Shown here: positions 43,968 to 54,163 of the stretch, piece after piece
Numbering within the stretch: the stretch's first letter is position 1
How the letters are laid out: each line of letters opens with the position of its first letter
Source of the DNA: an uncultured Tateyamaria sp.
Lineage (GTDB): Bacteria > Pseudomonadota > Alphaproteobacteria > Rhodobacterales > Rhodobacteraceae
Assembly: GCF_947496075.1 (NCBI RefSeq)
Contig: NZ_CANMBJ010000004.1
Location: 620,001 to 684,000 of the forward strand
Reading direction: 5' to 3'
Length of the DNA stretch: 64,000 bases
Program-made: the position numbers and the translations under genes
Notes under the pieces: generated by a model
What the model was told of the DNA's origin: nothing
The model's database searches: none
Seen by the model: only the letters and a program-made list of their open reading frames with translations

Positions 43968-44957
43968 TTAGAAGTCGAAGCGAACACCCAGGTCTGCAAC
44001 GGTGTCGCCAGCAACTTCCGCAACACCACCTTGCAGCGATACACCGCCGCCCAGCGAGTGGCGGAAGCCGATGCCGTAGGCGTCGGTGTCGGAGCCAGCT
44101 GCGCCGGTTTCGGAGTAAGCAAAGCGGATTTCAGTCGCTGCGCCAACATCGTACTTGGCCGACACACCGTATGCGGTGTCGGGGTTCGCGTCGGTGTCTG
44201 CAACCAGCAGGGTGAAGGCGAATGCGCCGATTTCACCACCGAAGCCCAGGGCCCAGAAGTCGTTGTCAGCGTTCGAAGTCGCCGCTGCGCCACCGTCTAC
44301 AACTGTCACAGTTGTGACGTCTTCGTTACCGAAGGCGACGCCAACATTGTAGTTGCCGAAGTTGTAGCCAAAGCCGATCTGCCATTCTTCACGCGACACT
44401 GTTGTGTCTGTCACAACGACAGCACCGGAACCAGCTGCGTTAACGATCGACTGCGATGTCACGTCGCGGTCGTCTGTGATCGACGCTGCAACTGTGAAGT
44501 CACCTGCGCTGTAGCGCAGTTTGATGGTTGCAGGCACATCGTCGTCGCCGCTGATGCCGGAAACAGGCAGGCCAAAGCCGGTCGATGTTTCGACGATCGC
44601 TGTCAGGCCTACGCCGTAACCGTAGTAGTCCAGAACGTCGCCGGAATCGATCACGTCGGAAGTGTTACCGATGTCCAGACGGAAGCCGCCGGATTCAACG
44701 TTGAATTCAGCCGCGCGAACGTCAGAGTCTGCACCGTCGTTGGTCTCGATACGCGCACGCGCACCAAATTCCAGACCGTTGTCGGATGTTGCAGTACCTG
44801 TGATGTTCAGGCGGAAACGCTGCTCGATGCTGGTTTCGTCGTCAGCACCATCGTTGTAGATCAGGCCGAAACGGCCAAAGCCACCAAAGCTAATGTCTGC
44901 AGCTGCCATGCCCGTGGTGGCAATCAGCGCAGTTGTAGCGAAGAGAACTTTTTTCAT
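43968..44957 (-). CDS. Rhodobacter-type outer-membrane porin
   Basis: This 329-residue protein has a signal peptide (MKKVLFATTALIATTGMAAA) and a beta-rich, acidic mature chain starting DISFGGFGRFGLIYND and ending with the aromatic VADLGVRFDF, the usual outer-membrane insertion signal. It resembles the general-diffusion porins of Rhodobacter. Codon use is strongly biased, and a firm terminator follows, both signs of high expression. Pore selectivity cannot be read from sequence. Confidence 0.93.
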   Translation of the reverse strand: MKKVLFATTALIATTGMAAADISFGGFGRFGLIYNDGADDETSIEQRFRLNITGTATSDNGLEFGARARIETNDGADSDVRAAEFNVESGGFRLDIGNTSDVIDSGDVLDYYGYGVGLTAIVETSTGFGLPVSGISGDDDVPATIKLRYSAGDFTVAASITDDRDVTSQSIVNAAGSGAVVVTDTTVSREEWQIGFGYNFGNYNVGVAFGNEDVTTVTVVDGGAAATSNADNDFWALGFGGEIGAFAFTLLVADTDANPDTAYGVSAKYDVGAATEIRFAYSETGAAGSDTDAYGIGFRHSLGGGVSLQGGVAEVAGDTVADLGVRFDF

Positions 44958-45222
44958 GAGTTTTCCCTCGGTTTTCAGTCACACGCCCTAACCGGGGAAT
45001 CCGGCGAGGGGATGGATGCTGTCTCAACCATTTGCCTCGGCATCTCAAGCGACGCATCGGGTCGTGGCCGCAATTCCGACATGGTTGGTGCAGCTTTGCC
45101 ACAGTACTGCCATCCTGCGCAGGTCACTTTTCCCACCAGCCTACCTGGTATGTGACCCCGTCTTGCGAGCGCAGGTCAACTTGGCTATCACGGGCGTCAA
45201 CGAATATGGGTTGGGAATTCCG

Positions 45223-45708
45223 ATGCGTAAAACGCGAGTGGCAGGCCGGATGGTCACAATGTGCATGGCCATGTTTCTGGCTGGATGTGGGGGGTTAAAC
45301 TTCCGTGGAAGCACCCCATCTTCTGACCCTGAAACATCTGGGCGCGAAAGAGGCCAGCGGAACGAAACCACCCTTGGCGAAGCCTTGCGTGCGCGGCGCA
45401 ACCAGGAATCGATCGTCCGCGTCAACAAGTACATATGGTCGGCAAGCCTGCAGGTGCTGGATTTCCTTCCAATTCAATCCGTTGATCCCTTCACAGGCGT
45501 TATCGTCACCGGCTTTGGCACCCCGCCCGGTGGCGGACGCGCCTACCGCGCAACTGTACTGATCAGCGATCCGGCCCTTGACGCACGATCGCTCAACGTG
45601 GCCTTGCAAACCCGCAATGGCCCGGCCAGCACAGCAACCGTGCGCGCGATCGAAGATGCGATCCTGACCCGCGCCCGCCAGCTACGGGTGGCTGATAACC
45701 GCCTTTAG
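45223..45708 (+). CDS. DUF3576 lipoprotein
   Basis: This 161-residue protein begins with a lipoprotein signal (MFLAGC; Cys at about residue 22) and has the DUF3576 core: KYIWSASLQVLDFLPIQSVDPFTGVIVTGFGTPPGG and YRATVLISDPALDARSL. Its function is unknown. It typically precedes leuS, lptE and holA in alphaproteobacteria, as here, which hints at an envelope role. ATG 45223 has GGGA at the right distance; the open frame back to 45016 crosses the divergent promoter region. Confidence 0.88.
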   Translation: MRKTRVAGRMVTMCMAMFLAGCGGLNFRGSTPSSDPETSGRERGQRNETTLGEALRARRNQESIVRVNKYIWSASLQVLDFLPIQSVDPFTGVIVTGFGTPPGGGRAYRATVLISDPALDARSLNVALQTRNGPASTATVRAIEDAILTRARQLRVADNRL

Positions 45709-45744
45709 GCCCTTTCAGCGCAACCCATTCCCTATTATCAGATG

Positions 45745-45770
45745 CGCCGGGCTTCATGCCCGGCGTTTTT
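45745..45770 (+). terminator. Intrinsic terminator just before leuS
   Basis: CGCCGGGC (45745-45752), loop TTCAT, GCCCGGCG (45758-45765) and TTTTT (45766-45770) form a strong terminator 36 bp after the DUF3576 stop and ending 19 bp before the leuS ATG. Confidence 0.85.
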
Positions 45771-45789
45771 ACATTCAGGACCAGAACCC

Positions 45790-48342
45790 ATGGCCACCTA
45801 CACCCCATCCGAGATCGAAGCCCGCTGGCAGGCCGCCTGGGAAAAAGCCGGCGTGTTCACCGCAACCCGCAGTGCCGACAAGCCGAAGTACTACGTGCTG
45901 GAGATGTTCCCCTACCCCTCGGGCCGCATCCACATGGGTCACGTGCGCAACTACACAATGGGTGACGTGATTGCCCGCTACAAGATGTCGACCGGACATA
46001 ACGTGCTGCACCCAATGGGGTGGGATGCGTTCGGGATGCCCGCCGAAAACGCCGCCATGGCCATCGGAGGCCACCCCAAGACGTGGACCTACGACAATAT
46101 CGCGGACATGCGCGGACAGATGAAGCCGCTTGGCCTGTCTATTGACTGGTCTCGCGAATTTGCCACTTGCGACCCGGAATACTACGGCCAGCAGCAGGCG
46201 CTTTTCCTCGACATGCTCGAAGCCGATCTCGTCTATCGCAAGAACGCGCAGGTGAACTGGGACCCGGTCGATATGACTGTGCTCGCCAACGAACAGGTAA
46301 TCGACGGCAAGGGCTGGCGCTCGGGCGCCGAGGTAGAACGGCGCGAACTGACACAGTGGTTCTTCAAGATCAGCGATATGGCAGGCGAGCTGAAGGATGC
46401 GCTTGGCAAGCTTGACAACTGGCCCGCCAAGGTGCGCCTGATGCAGGAAAACTGGATCGGCGAAAGCCGAGGCATCGACATTCCTTTCGTCCGCGCGGAT
46501 GGGCAGGGCACCATCCTTTGCTATTCAACCCGCCCCGACACGATGCGTGGCGCGTCGTTTGTTGCCGTTTCACCAGACCACCCTGTTGCCAAGGCGCTTG
46601 AGGCCGACGATCCTGACCTTGCGGCGTTCATCGATGAATGCCGCAAGATGGACACGACCGAAGCCGCAATGGAGAAGGCCGAAAAGAAAGGCATCGATAC
46701 GGGTATTCGGGTCAAGCACCCGGTCTATCCTGATGTCGAACTGCCGGTTTGGATCGGCAACTTTGTTTTGATGGACTACGGCACCGGTGCCGTCTTTGGT
46801 TGTCCTGCGCATGATCAGCGCGACCTGGATTTTGCGCGCAAATACGATCTGAACGTTCAGAACGCATTTTACATGCCCGGTGACACCACCGAGGTAGAGA
46901 ACGAAGCGCTTGTTCCGGCCAAAACGGAAAAAGTCGACTTCATCGACCACTTTGCAGGCATCGGTGAGGTCACAAGCCAGGAAGCCATAGACGCCACGAT
47001 CGATTATTTCGAAACCAACGGTCTTGGGAAGGGTCAGACACAATACCGTCTGCGCGACTGGGGCTTGTCCCGCCAACGCTATTGGGGCTGCCCGATCCCG
47101 GTTGTCCATTGTGACGATTGCGGTGTGGTGCCGGAGAAGAAAGAAAACCTGCCGGTCGAATTGCCAGACGATGTCAGCTTTGACATTCCGGGCAACCCGC
47201 TTGATCGCCATCCGACGTGGCGGAATGTGCCCTGCCCATCGTGTGGCAAACCTGCGCAGCGCGAAACTGACACGATGGACACGTTCGTTGATTCCTCGTG
47301 GTACTTCGCCCGCTTTACAGCGCCGCGCGCAGCGACGCCCACCGATCTGGAAGACGCAGCCTATTGGATGAATGTGGACCAGTACATTGGCGGCATCGAA
47401 CACGCGATCTTGCACCTGCTCTATTCCCGCTTCTTTGCGCGGGCCATGCGCATCACCGGGCACTTGCCGCAAGGTTGTGAGGAACCGTTTGACGCGCTGT
47501 TCACGCAAGGGATGGTGACGCACGAGATCTATGTGACCCGGGACGAGAATGACCGGCCCGTCTACCATCTGCCCGAGGATATCGAGTGGACCGAATCCGG
47601 CGCCCGCCTTGGTGCCACTGGCGCCATGGTCCAGGTTGTCCCGTCGGCCAAGATGTCGAAGTCAAAAAAGAACGTGGTCGATCCGCTTGGCATTATTGCC
47701 AGCTACGGGGCAGACACGGCACGCTGGTTCGTGCTGAGCGACTCGCCGCCCGAGCGCGATGTGGAATGGACAGCCTCGGGCGCTGAGGCCGCGTTCAAAC
47801 ACCTGTCCCGCGTTTGGAACATTTGCGACCGCATCGGACAGATGGACAAAGACGTCGCGGGCACAGGCGACGATGACCTGCTGCGCGCCATGCACAAGAC
47901 GATCCGTGATGTGACATTGGGCGTCGAATCCTTTGGCTTCAACGCGGCCATCGCCAAACTCTATCGCTTCACCGCAACCTTGCAAAAATCCAAGGCCAGC
48001 CATGCCGCCCAGCGCGAGGCCGTGATGACGCTTGCCCAACTCATGGCCCCCATGACCCCGCACCTGTCCGAGGACATCTGGGCGCATCAGGGCGGCGAGG
48101 GCCTTGTGATCAACGCCCCGTGGCCGACAGCAAACGAGGCGATGCTGGTGTCTGACACCGTAACCTTGCCCATTCAGGTCAACGGAAAACGACGCGGTGA
48201 GATCACCGTACCTGCCGACATGGACAAGGCCGAGGTTGAAAAACAAGCGCTGGCAACCGAAGCTGTGCAAAAGGCGCTGGACGGCGGCACCCCCAAGAAG
48301 GTGATTGTCGTGCCGGGCCGTATCGTCAACGTGGTGGTCTGA
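45790..48342 (+). CDS. leuS: Leucyl-tRNA synthetase
   Basis: This 850-residue class I synthetase has a HIGH-type motif in [15 protein letters not shown], an editing CP1 domain in the middle ([14 protein letters not shown]...[17 protein letters not shown]) and KMSKS in [13 protein letters not shown]. It charges tRNA-Leu and proofreads it. ATG 45790 fits the family N-terminus ([14 protein letters not shown]); the frame from 45742 starts inside the terminator. It heads a co-directional run with lptE (5 bp) and holA. Confidence 0.97.
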   Translation: MATYTPSEIEARWQAAWEKAGVFTATRSADKPKYYVLEMFPYPSGRIHMGHVRNYTMGDVIARYKMSTGHNVLHPMGWDAFGMPAENAAMAIGGHPKTWTYDNIADMRGQMKPLGLSIDWSREFATCDPEYYGQQQALFLDMLEADLVYRKNAQVNWDPVDMTVLANEQVIDGKGWRSGAEVERRELTQWFFKISDMAGELKDALGKLDNWPAKVRLMQENWIGESRGIDIPFVRADGQGTILCYSTRPDTMRGASFVAVSPDHPVAKALEADDPDLAAFIDECRKMDTTEAAMEKAEKKGIDTGIRVKHPVYPDVELPVWIGNFVLMDYGTGAVFGCPAHDQRDLDFARKYDLNVQNAFYMPGDTTEVENEALVPAKTEKVDFIDHFAGIGEVTSQEAIDATIDYFETNGLGKGQTQYRLRDWGLSRQRYWGCPIPVVHCDDCGVVPEKKENLPVELPDDVSFDIPGNPLDRHPTWRNVPCPSCGKPAQRETDTMDTFVDSSWYFARFTAPRAATPTDLEDAAYWMNVDQYIGGIEHAILHLLYSRFFARAMRITGHLPQGCEEPFDALFTQGMVTHEIYVTRDENDRPVYHLPEDIEWTESGARLGATGAMVQVVPSAKMSKSKKNVVDPLGIIASYGADTARWFVLSDSPPERDVEWTASGAEAAFKHLSRVWNICDRIGQMDKDVAGTGDDDLLRAMHKTIRDVTLGVESFGFNAAIAKLYRFTATLQKSKASHAAQREAVMTLAQLMAPMTPHLSEDIWAHQGGEGLVINAPWPTANEAMLVSDTVTLPIQVNGKRRGEITVPADMDKAEVEKQALATEAVQKALDGGTPKKVIVVPGRIVNVVV

Positions 48343-48347
48343 CCGAC

Positions 48348-48815
48348 ATGCGCATCATTGCAGCTCTTGCCCTGACCCTGATCCTGACCGGCTGCGGGTT
48401 CGAGCCCGTCTATGGCCCGGGCGGCACGGGCACGAAGCTGCAAAACCGTGTGCAGGTCGACACGCCCATCGACCGCGAAGGCTTCCTTCTGGTGCGGCAG
48501 TTGGAAGAGCGGCTGGGGCGCGCGGGTGACCCCGCCTACCGGCTTGGCATCGAGTTGGCGGTGCGGGAAGAAGCGCGCGCCATAGACCCGGATGGAGACA
48601 TCCGCAGGTTTCACGTGATTGGCGATGCCACATATACACTTTCGGACACTGCGACAGGTGCCGTTCTGCGGTCAGACACTGTGGATAACTTTGTGGGTTA
48701 TTCGGCAACCGGCACAACTGTTGCGACCCTTTCGGCCAAACGAGATGCCGTCGAACGGCTGATGACCATCCTTGCGGATGAAATTGTGCTGCAACTGCAG
48801 GCCTCTGACCTGTGA
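48348..48815 (+). CDS. lptE: LPS assembly lipoprotein LptE
   Basis: This 155-residue lipoprotein (lipobox LILTGC) starts its mature part CGFEPVYGPGG, the usual LptE beginning, and continues with QVDTPIDREGFLLVRQLEERLG. LptE plugs the LptD barrel and helps place LPS in the outer leaflet. It starts 5 bp after leuS and its stop overlaps the holA GTG (GTGA). Confidence 0.92.
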   Translation: MRIIAALALTLILTGCGFEPVYGPGGTGTKLQNRVQVDTPIDREGFLLVRQLEERLGRAGDPAYRLGIELAVREEARAIDPDGDIRRFHVIGDATYTLSDTATGAVLRSDTVDNFVGYSATGTTVATLSAKRDAVERLMTILADEIVLQLQASDL

Positions 48816-49813
48816 AGCTGAACACGGCCCAGGCGACTGCGTATTTTGCCAAGCCGGACCCGGATGCAGCGGGCCTGTTGATATACGGTGCCGACGGCAT
48901 GCGCATCGCCTTGAAAAGGCAACAGGTTGTGGCTGCCCTGATCGGTCCGCAGGGTGAAGAAGAAATGCGCCTGACCCGGATTGCAGCGGGTGATTTGCGC
49001 AAGGAGCCCGCCCTGTTGCTGGACGCGACCAAGGCCATCGGATTTTTTCCCGGCGCCCGTGTTGCCTTGGTCGAAGATGCAAACGAAACCGTCGGGCCCA
49101 TCATCACCGAGGCCCTGTCGGATTGGGTGGCCGGGGATGCACAGATCGTGGTCACCGCAGGCGCACTCAAGCCCACGTCAAAACTCCGCAAGGCGTTCGA
49201 GGCACACCCATCGGCCAATGCCGCAGGCATCTACGACAATCCCCCGACGCGAGACGAGATTGAACGCGACCTAACCGCCGCTGGCATCACCAACCCGCCG
49301 CAAGAGGCGATGCACCTGCTGATGGACCTCGCACGCCAACTGGAGCCGGGAGATTTTCGACAAACACTGGAAAAGGTCGGGCTGTACAAGCTCAACGATC
49401 CAGACCCGCTAAGCGCAGACGACATTGCCGCTTGCGCGCCAGCCTCAATCGAAGCGGATGTCGACGACGTTCTGCTGGTTGTGGGTGACGGAAACGCAGC
49501 AGCGATCGGCCCGGTGATGCAGCGGTTGCAGGCGCAAGGGGTAAACGCGGTCAGCTTGTGCATTGGTGCCATGCGCCATTTTCGGTCGCTGCACCGCGCA
49601 GCTTGCGATACCTCCGGTCGTCCCCAGATCTGGGGACCGAACCGCGACAAGATGCTGGCGCAAGCGCGAAACTGGGGAGCGCCCAAGCTGGAAATGGCCC
49701 TGACGGAACTGACTGACACAGACTTACAGTTGCGCTCAGCCGGTCAGAATGCGCCGGCTCTTGCGCTGGTCGAACGCTGCTTCATCCGGCTTGCCATGCT
49801 TGCGCGTCGATAG
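48812..49813 (+). CDS. holA: DNA polymerase III delta subunit
   Basis: This 333-residue HolA protein has the family layout: an N-terminal AAA+-like fold without Walker motifs (FAKPDPDAAGLLIYGADGMRIAL), a middle domain and a C-terminal collar. It opens the beta clamp in the clamp loader. The start is the GTG at 48812, overlapping the lptE stop. Gene order leuS-lptE-holA supports the call more strongly than any single motif. Confidence 0.93.
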   Translation: MKLNTAQATAYFAKPDPDAAGLLIYGADGMRIALKRQQVVAALIGPQGEEEMRLTRIAAGDLRKEPALLLDATKAIGFFPGARVALVEDANETVGPIITEALSDWVAGDAQIVVTAGALKPTSKLRKAFEAHPSANAAGIYDNPPTRDEIERDLTAAGITNPPQEAMHLLMDLARQLEPGDFRQTLEKVGLYKLNDPDPLSADDIAACAPASIEADVDDVLLVVGDGNAAAIGPVMQRLQAQGVNAVSLCIGAMRHFRSLHRAACDTSGRPQIWGPNRDKMLAQARNWGAPKLEMALTELTDTDLQLRSAGQNAPALALVERCFIRLAMLARR

Positions 49814-49886
49814 ATCAAGCGAGCGTCCTTCTTTCCTATCAAGAACCCATCTGAGCGCGTATCGCGAGGCGGAGCCTCTTCAATAA

Positions 49887-49914
49887 TGTCGTCGCGCAAG
49901 CGGCCTTTGGATCA
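49887..49914. repeat. Repeat copy ending in the GFA-gene stop codon
   Basis: TGTCGTCGCGCAAGCGGCCT followed by TTGGATCA closely matches 17826-17852. In both places the terminal TCA is the stop codon of the minus-strand gene to the right. Confidence 0.6.
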
Positions 49915-50355
49915 CGGGTGCTCTTCAGGCGGGGCCGCAAACATAGCCATCACTTCAGTCTCCGTCATCTGGTGCCGCCCTTCACCGGCAAAGGCATAGC
50001 CGTCGGGTTTCAGGTCGATAAACAGTTCGCCGGTTAATGGAATGCCCGAAGCGTCCGCAAAGGTTCCCATTCCAACATGCATGTCGCCATTCATGGGACC
50101 GGGCGCCGTCACTCGATAAAACATGGAAGAGCCGCAGTGTTTGCAGAACGCCCGTTCGGCCCATTCCGACGAGGTGTAGACGGTCAGGTTGTCCTCCCCC
50201 TCAATCTGCATTCCACCTTTCGGCACCTGCACACCCAGGAAAACGCCACCGGACCATTTGCGGCACATGCTGCAATGGCACGCGCCGGTTTCCGTGATGG
50301 GTTTGGCTATGGTGAATTTCACGGCTCCGCACATGCAGGATCCTGATCGCGACAT
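49912..50355 (-). CDS. GFA (formaldehyde-activating / CENP-V-like) zinc domain protein, second copy
   Basis: This 147-residue GFA protein has the full cysteine set: Cys7/Cys9 (CMCG), Cys26/Cys28/Cys31 (CHCSMC) and Cys71/Cys74 (CKHCGSSMF). ATG 50355 has GAGGAGG ten bases upstream. Unlike the copy at 4810-5193 it is not in a demethylation operon and stands divergent from a glutathione S-transferase gene, which hints at glutathione-linked chemistry. The two copies are clearly different in sequence, so a recent duplication is unlikely. Confidence 0.88.
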   Translation of the reverse strand: MSRSGSCMCGAVKFTIAKPITETGACHCSMCRKWSGGVFLGVQVPKGGMQIEGEDNLTVYTSSEWAERAFCKHCGSSMFYRVTAPGPMNGDMHVGMGTFADASGIPLTGELFIDLKPDGYAFAGEGRHQMTETEVMAMFAAPPEEHP

Positions 50356-50473
50356 GGTGACCTCCTCTGGCTCGTTGCCCATGATGTATCCCACCCAACT
50401 GCCAAATTCTGTCAGTAACCTTGCAGCGTCGCCCCGGGCCTGCGATCCTCTGACCAACCAACTTGGAGGCCTC

Positions 50474-51064
50474 ATGTACCGCGTCATTGGAACCGTCAAA
50501 AGCCGCGCCTTTCGCGTGCTCTGGATGCTTGAGGAGTTGGAGCAGCCCTATGAGCTGGTTGAGGCATTCCCCCGCTCGGACGAAGCGACAGCGCATAACC
50601 CGCTGGGCAAGATACCGGCACTGGTAGATGGAGATGACGTGCTGACCGACAGCGTCGCCATCATGACATACCTTGCCGACAAACATGGTGGGCTGACAGC
50701 CCCCGCCGGAACAGCAGCACGCGCACGGCAGGACGCCATCACCCTATGGCTGATTGACGAGTTGGACGCACTGCTCTGGACGCACAGCAAGCACACCTTT
50801 GTTCTGCCAGAAAAGCTGCGGCTTCCCGATATCTCATCGACGCTACACAAGGAATTTGCCCGCAATGCCGACATCTTTGCTGGCATGTTGGAACAGTCCG
50901 GTGATTTCATCATGGGCGACCAGATCACTTTGCCGGACCTGCTCGCTGTACATTGTTTCGGCTGGGCCTTTGGGGTCGAGTTTCCACAGCTGCCCGACAG
51001 CATTAAGGCGTACTCGAAACGCCTGCGTGCGAGGCCCGCGTTTCGTGCAGCGGCGGGTCGCTAA
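50474..51064 (+). CDS. Glutathione S-transferase family protein
   Basis: This 196-residue protein has an N-terminal thioredoxin-like domain (YRVIGTVKSRAFRVLWMLEELEQPYEL, NPLGKIPALVDGDDVLTDSVAIMTYLAD) and a helical C-terminal domain (GDQITLPDLLAVHCFGWA). It probably conjugates or reduces electrophiles with glutathione. ATG 50474 follows GGAGG; the longer frame overlaps the divergent GFA gene. Its stop overlaps the convergent flavoprotein gene. Confidence 0.92.
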   Translation: MYRVIGTVKSRAFRVLWMLEELEQPYELVEAFPRSDEATAHNPLGKIPALVDGDDVLTDSVAIMTYLADKHGGLTAPAGTAARARQDAITLWLIDELDALLWTHSKHTFVLPEKLRLPDISSTLHKEFARNADIFAGMLEQSGDFIMGDQITLPDLLAVHCFGWAFGVEFPQLPDSIKAYSKRLRARPAFRAAAGR

Positions 51065-52233
51065 CGCTTCAGGTAGCGCACGGCGCCCTGTCCGACCCAG
51101 CGGCCCGTGGCGAGGCACGCGGTCAGAAGGTAGCCTCCTGTCGGCGCTTCCCAATCCAGCATTTCCCCGGCGCAAAACACTCCCGGCCGTGCCCGCAGCA
51201 TGAACGCGTCGTCCAGCGCACAGGCAGGCACACCTCCGGCAGTTGAAATAGCTTCATCCATCGGGCGCAGTCCGCTGTGTGTAATCCGCAACTTCTTCAG
51301 CCGCCGGGCAATCTTCAGGGTCTCAACCGGCCAAGGCCGCCCCCATTCCTGAGCCAATGCGATTTTCAACGGCGACAGGCGCAGCATCTTTCGCAAATGA
51401 TTGGCAAAGCTCGCCTTGCCGCGGGGGCGGTTCAGCCGGGCGACCACATCATCCACACTCAAATCAGGCAGCAGGTCCACATACAGATCAGCGCCTTCGC
51501 GCACCCCGCGCGAGACGGAATAGATACCGCCGCCTTCGAGACCGCGATGTGACATCACCGCTTCCCCCCGCGAACGATACGGACCTGAACGCCACGCGAC
51601 GCCCTTGATCGGTTGGCCGATATGTTTGGCCATATGATCGGACCACCCCACCGCAACTGCGGCATTCGCCGCCGCGAAGGGGTGCGTGTCGACACCGATC
51701 CAATCCGCCCAAGCCCCATCGGACCCAAGCCGTGCCCAACTGGCCCCGCCGCAAGCCAACACGACAGCGTCGGCTTCTATGGGTGACACCGTTCCATCCG
51801 GCCCTTTCATCATCGGTTGCTTACCCTCCCAACCGATCCACCGATGTCGGGGCAAGATGTTCACCCCCAGACCGTCCAGCCGTTGCAACCATGCCCGCAA
51901 AAGCGGTGATGCCTTCATCGCCTTGGGAAACACGCGACCGGTTGAGCCTGTGAACATCTCTTGCCCCAAACCTTCGGCCCAGCGGACAACAGCGGCGCTG
52001 TCCCACGCCTGCAGCGCCGGGGCCAGCCAATCCGTTGCATCCGAATAGTGCGGCAACATGGTGCTCAGATCTTCGGCTTTGGTCAGGTTCAAGCCCGACT
52101 TCCCGGCCATCAGGAACTTGCGTGCGACGCTTGGCTTTGCCTCATAGACTGTGACCGCGAGTCCCGCCTCGGCCATCACTTCCGCAGCGGCCAACCCCGC
52201 TGGTCCACCACCGATCACGGCAACGCGGGTCAC
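51061..52233 (-). CDS. YhiN/HI0933-like flavoprotein
   Basis: This 390-residue FAD protein has an N-terminal Rossmann motif (VIGGGPAGLAAAEVMAEAG), the HI0933 motif KFLMAGKSGLNLTKAED, and a C-terminal PGVFCAGEMLDWEAPTGGYLLTACLATG, where the flavin end of the fold closes. Reaction and substrate are unknown. The GTG at 52233 overlaps the stop of the mscS-type gene (GTGA), so the two are co-translated. Confidence 0.9.
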   Translation of the reverse strand: MTRVAVIGGGPAGLAAAEVMAEAGLAVTVYEAKPSVARKFLMAGKSGLNLTKAEDLSTMLPHYSDATDWLAPALQAWDSAAVVRWAEGLGQEMFTGSTGRVFPKAMKASPLLRAWLQRLDGLGVNILPRHRWIGWEGKQPMMKGPDGTVSPIEADAVVLACGGASWARLGSDGAWADWIGVDTHPFAAANAAVAVGWSDHMAKHIGQPIKGVAWRSGPYRSRGEAVMSHRGLEGGGIYSVSRGVREGADLYVDLLPDLSVDDVVARLNRPRGKASFANHLRKMLRLSPLKIALAQEWGRPWPVETLKIARRLKKLRITHSGLRPMDEAISTAGGVPACALDDAFMLRARPGVFCAGEMLDWEAPTGGYLLTACLATGRWVGQGAVRYLKR

Positions 52234-53561
52234 TCTGAAGTGGTCCGAAGCTCACCCTTCATCTCGACCACACGATGCGGATATGGGATTTCGATGCCAT
52301 TGTCCTTGAGTGCATTCCAGATCGCAAAAAGCACATGACTCTTGTATTTGTTCCGCCCGTCATCGATTCCGTTGACCCAGTATTCAACCGCAAAGTCGAT
52401 GCCGCTGTCACCAAAGCCCACAAGCTCGCAATCCGGCCCTTCCGGTTTGTGCAGGACAAAAGGCAGCTTGGAGACGGCAGCGTTGATGATATCCGGTACC
52501 GCGTTGATATCCGTATTGTAGCTGACCGAAAACGGTGCCTCGTACCGGTTCGCCGATCCGCTGTCGGAATAGTTCACGACCCGGGTGGTAATGAAGTCCT
52601 CGTTCGGGACAACGATCCAGCGGCCATCATAAGTTTCGAGGATTGCAGCGCGGGCGGTCATCTTGACGATGGTGCCCGCCTCGCCTCCATCCAGTTCAAC
52701 ATAATCACCAACGGTCGCCTGCCCTTCGACAAGCAGGATGACGCCCGAGATGAAGTTTGACGCGATCTTTTGCAGGCCAAAACCCAGGCCGACGCCGATC
52801 GCGCCCCCAAGCACAGCGAGGGCAGACAGGTTGATACCCATGATGTTCATGAGCACGAGGAACGCGACACCAAAGATTAGGAATTCGACCGATTTCGCCA
52901 CCAGTTGCCGGAGCGATGGACGCATCTCTTCCTGTTTCTGGATGAAGGTGCTGGACTGGCTGTTGGACCACTGCCCAAGCCAGAATATCACGCCACCAAC
53001 GGCCAAAAATTGTAAGAGCCAGAGCAAGTTGAATGACAGGTTGCCAAGCGGCACAACCGTCTCTTCAAGGCGGGTCGCAGCCAATTCGAGCAGCCCCAGA
53101 GCATAAAGCGCTGCAATCGGGATCAGAACGTACCGCCCCAGAAGTTTCAGGAACGGATCGCTGATAATGTCCCGCACCAGCGCACGCACGGCCAGAAACA
53201 AGAACACCCGTTTGCCAAAGGCGATAACAGCGCCACTGTCAAAGATCGAGCGGACAACGCTTTCGCCGATCCCGGTCAGTACATAGGCCAGAAGCGGAAG
53301 CAGAAGCGGCAGGAATTGCGCCACGAAACGGCGTGCCTTGGCAAGGATGCCGTCACTATCGCCCGGGTCAAGCACGCGGGCCAGCGTCGGCCGCAAGCGG
53401 CGCGTAATCACCACGGCAGCCAGATAAGCAACGATCAGCAGGGCAAACTGTGACCATGCCGCAGGGCTGAGCAGCCAGGACAGCGCCAGCTCCCATCCTT
53501 GCATGGCGTAGCCCGCAATGGTCTGCACAATCTCGGGCTGGCTTTCGAGATCAAACTCCAC
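52230..53561 (-). CDS. Mechanosensitive ion channel (MscS family)
   Basis: This 443-residue membrane protein has several N-terminal helices and then the MscS core: pore helix ALAVLGGAIGVGLGFGLQKIASNFISGVILLVEG and the beta domain VGDYVELDGGEAGTIVKM...VVPNEDFITTRVVNYS. It opens under membrane tension to release solutes after osmotic downshock, useful in a marine, betaine-using cell. The start is a GTG at 53561 with AAGAGG upstream. Confidence 0.93.
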   Translation of the reverse strand: MEFDLESQPEIVQTIAGYAMQGWELALSWLLSPAAWSQFALLIVAYLAAVVITRRLRPTLARVLDPGDSDGILAKARRFVAQFLPLLLPLLAYVLTGIGESVVRSIFDSGAVIAFGKRVFLFLAVRALVRDIISDPFLKLLGRYVLIPIAALYALGLLELAATRLEETVVPLGNLSFNLLWLLQFLAVGGVIFWLGQWSNSQSSTFIQKQEEMRPSLRQLVAKSVEFLIFGVAFLVLMNIMGINLSALAVLGGAIGVGLGFGLQKIASNFISGVILLVEGQATVGDYVELDGGEAGTIVKMTARAAILETYDGRWIVVPNEDFITTRVVNYSDSGSANRYEAPFSVSYNTDINAVPDIINAAVSKLPFVLHKPEGPDCELVGFGDSGIDFAVEYWVNGIDDGRNKYKSHVLFAIWNALKDNGIEIPYPHRVVEMKGELRTTSE

Positions 53562-53596
53562 AGCGCACCTCTTGCCTCATTCAAACAACGCGCCAA

Positions 53597-53941
53597 TTGT
53601 CACGGGCAACCCCATCTGCGCAAGAGAGCATACCACTGTCCGACCCGACCAAAGCCCCAATTTGTCCGCTCTGTGGCCGTCCTATCCCACCAGAGGCGCC
53701 GCAAAGCCTGCATCACCTGATCCCGAAACTAAAAGGTGGCAAAGGCGGCCCGACGGTGTTGCTGCATCACATTTGCCACCGCGAGATCCATGCAACGCTG
53801 ACAGAGGCGGAATTGGCCCGCGACTACAACACGCCCGAAGCGCTGCGCGCACATCCGCGGTTGGCCAAGTTCTTTGCATGGGTGGCAAAACGTCCACCGG
53901 GCTTTGCATCAAAGGTCCCGGGGGCCCGCCGCAAGCGTTAG
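53597..53941 (+). CDS. Small HNH-endonuclease-like protein
   Basis: This 114-residue protein carries a zinc-finger pair CPLCGRPIPP and an HNH-like core LHHLIPKLKGG...VLLHHICHREIHATL, followed by a basic tail (PGARRKR). HNH domains of this length are stand-alone nicking or cutting domains of unknown role. No ATG precedes the core; the TTG at 53597 is the only plausible upstream start and has no clear ribosome site, so the N-terminus is uncertain. It is read divergently from the MscS gene. Confidence 0.75.
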   Translation: MSRATPSAQESIPLSDPTKAPICPLCGRPIPPEAPQSLHHLIPKLKGGKGGPTVLLHHICHREIHATLTEAELARDYNTPEALRAHPRLAKFFAWVAKRPPGFASKVPGARRKR

Positions 53942-54163
53942 CGTTTGCGCGGGGACGTATCGATTGTGCGCTTTTCCTCAAGCCGAATGCTAACGTCACG
54001 CAATACGCCTGAAACCAGCAATTCTACACGCTCACACGTCGTTAGTTCCCGCGAACCCTGAGCAGGTTTGGGGTCGCGCCGTGCGTAGTCTATGCGTGAG
54101 TCGCGGGCCATTGATAGAAAGCCTACAACGTGTAACGTAAAGTTGACAACCGTTGTGTCTGAA

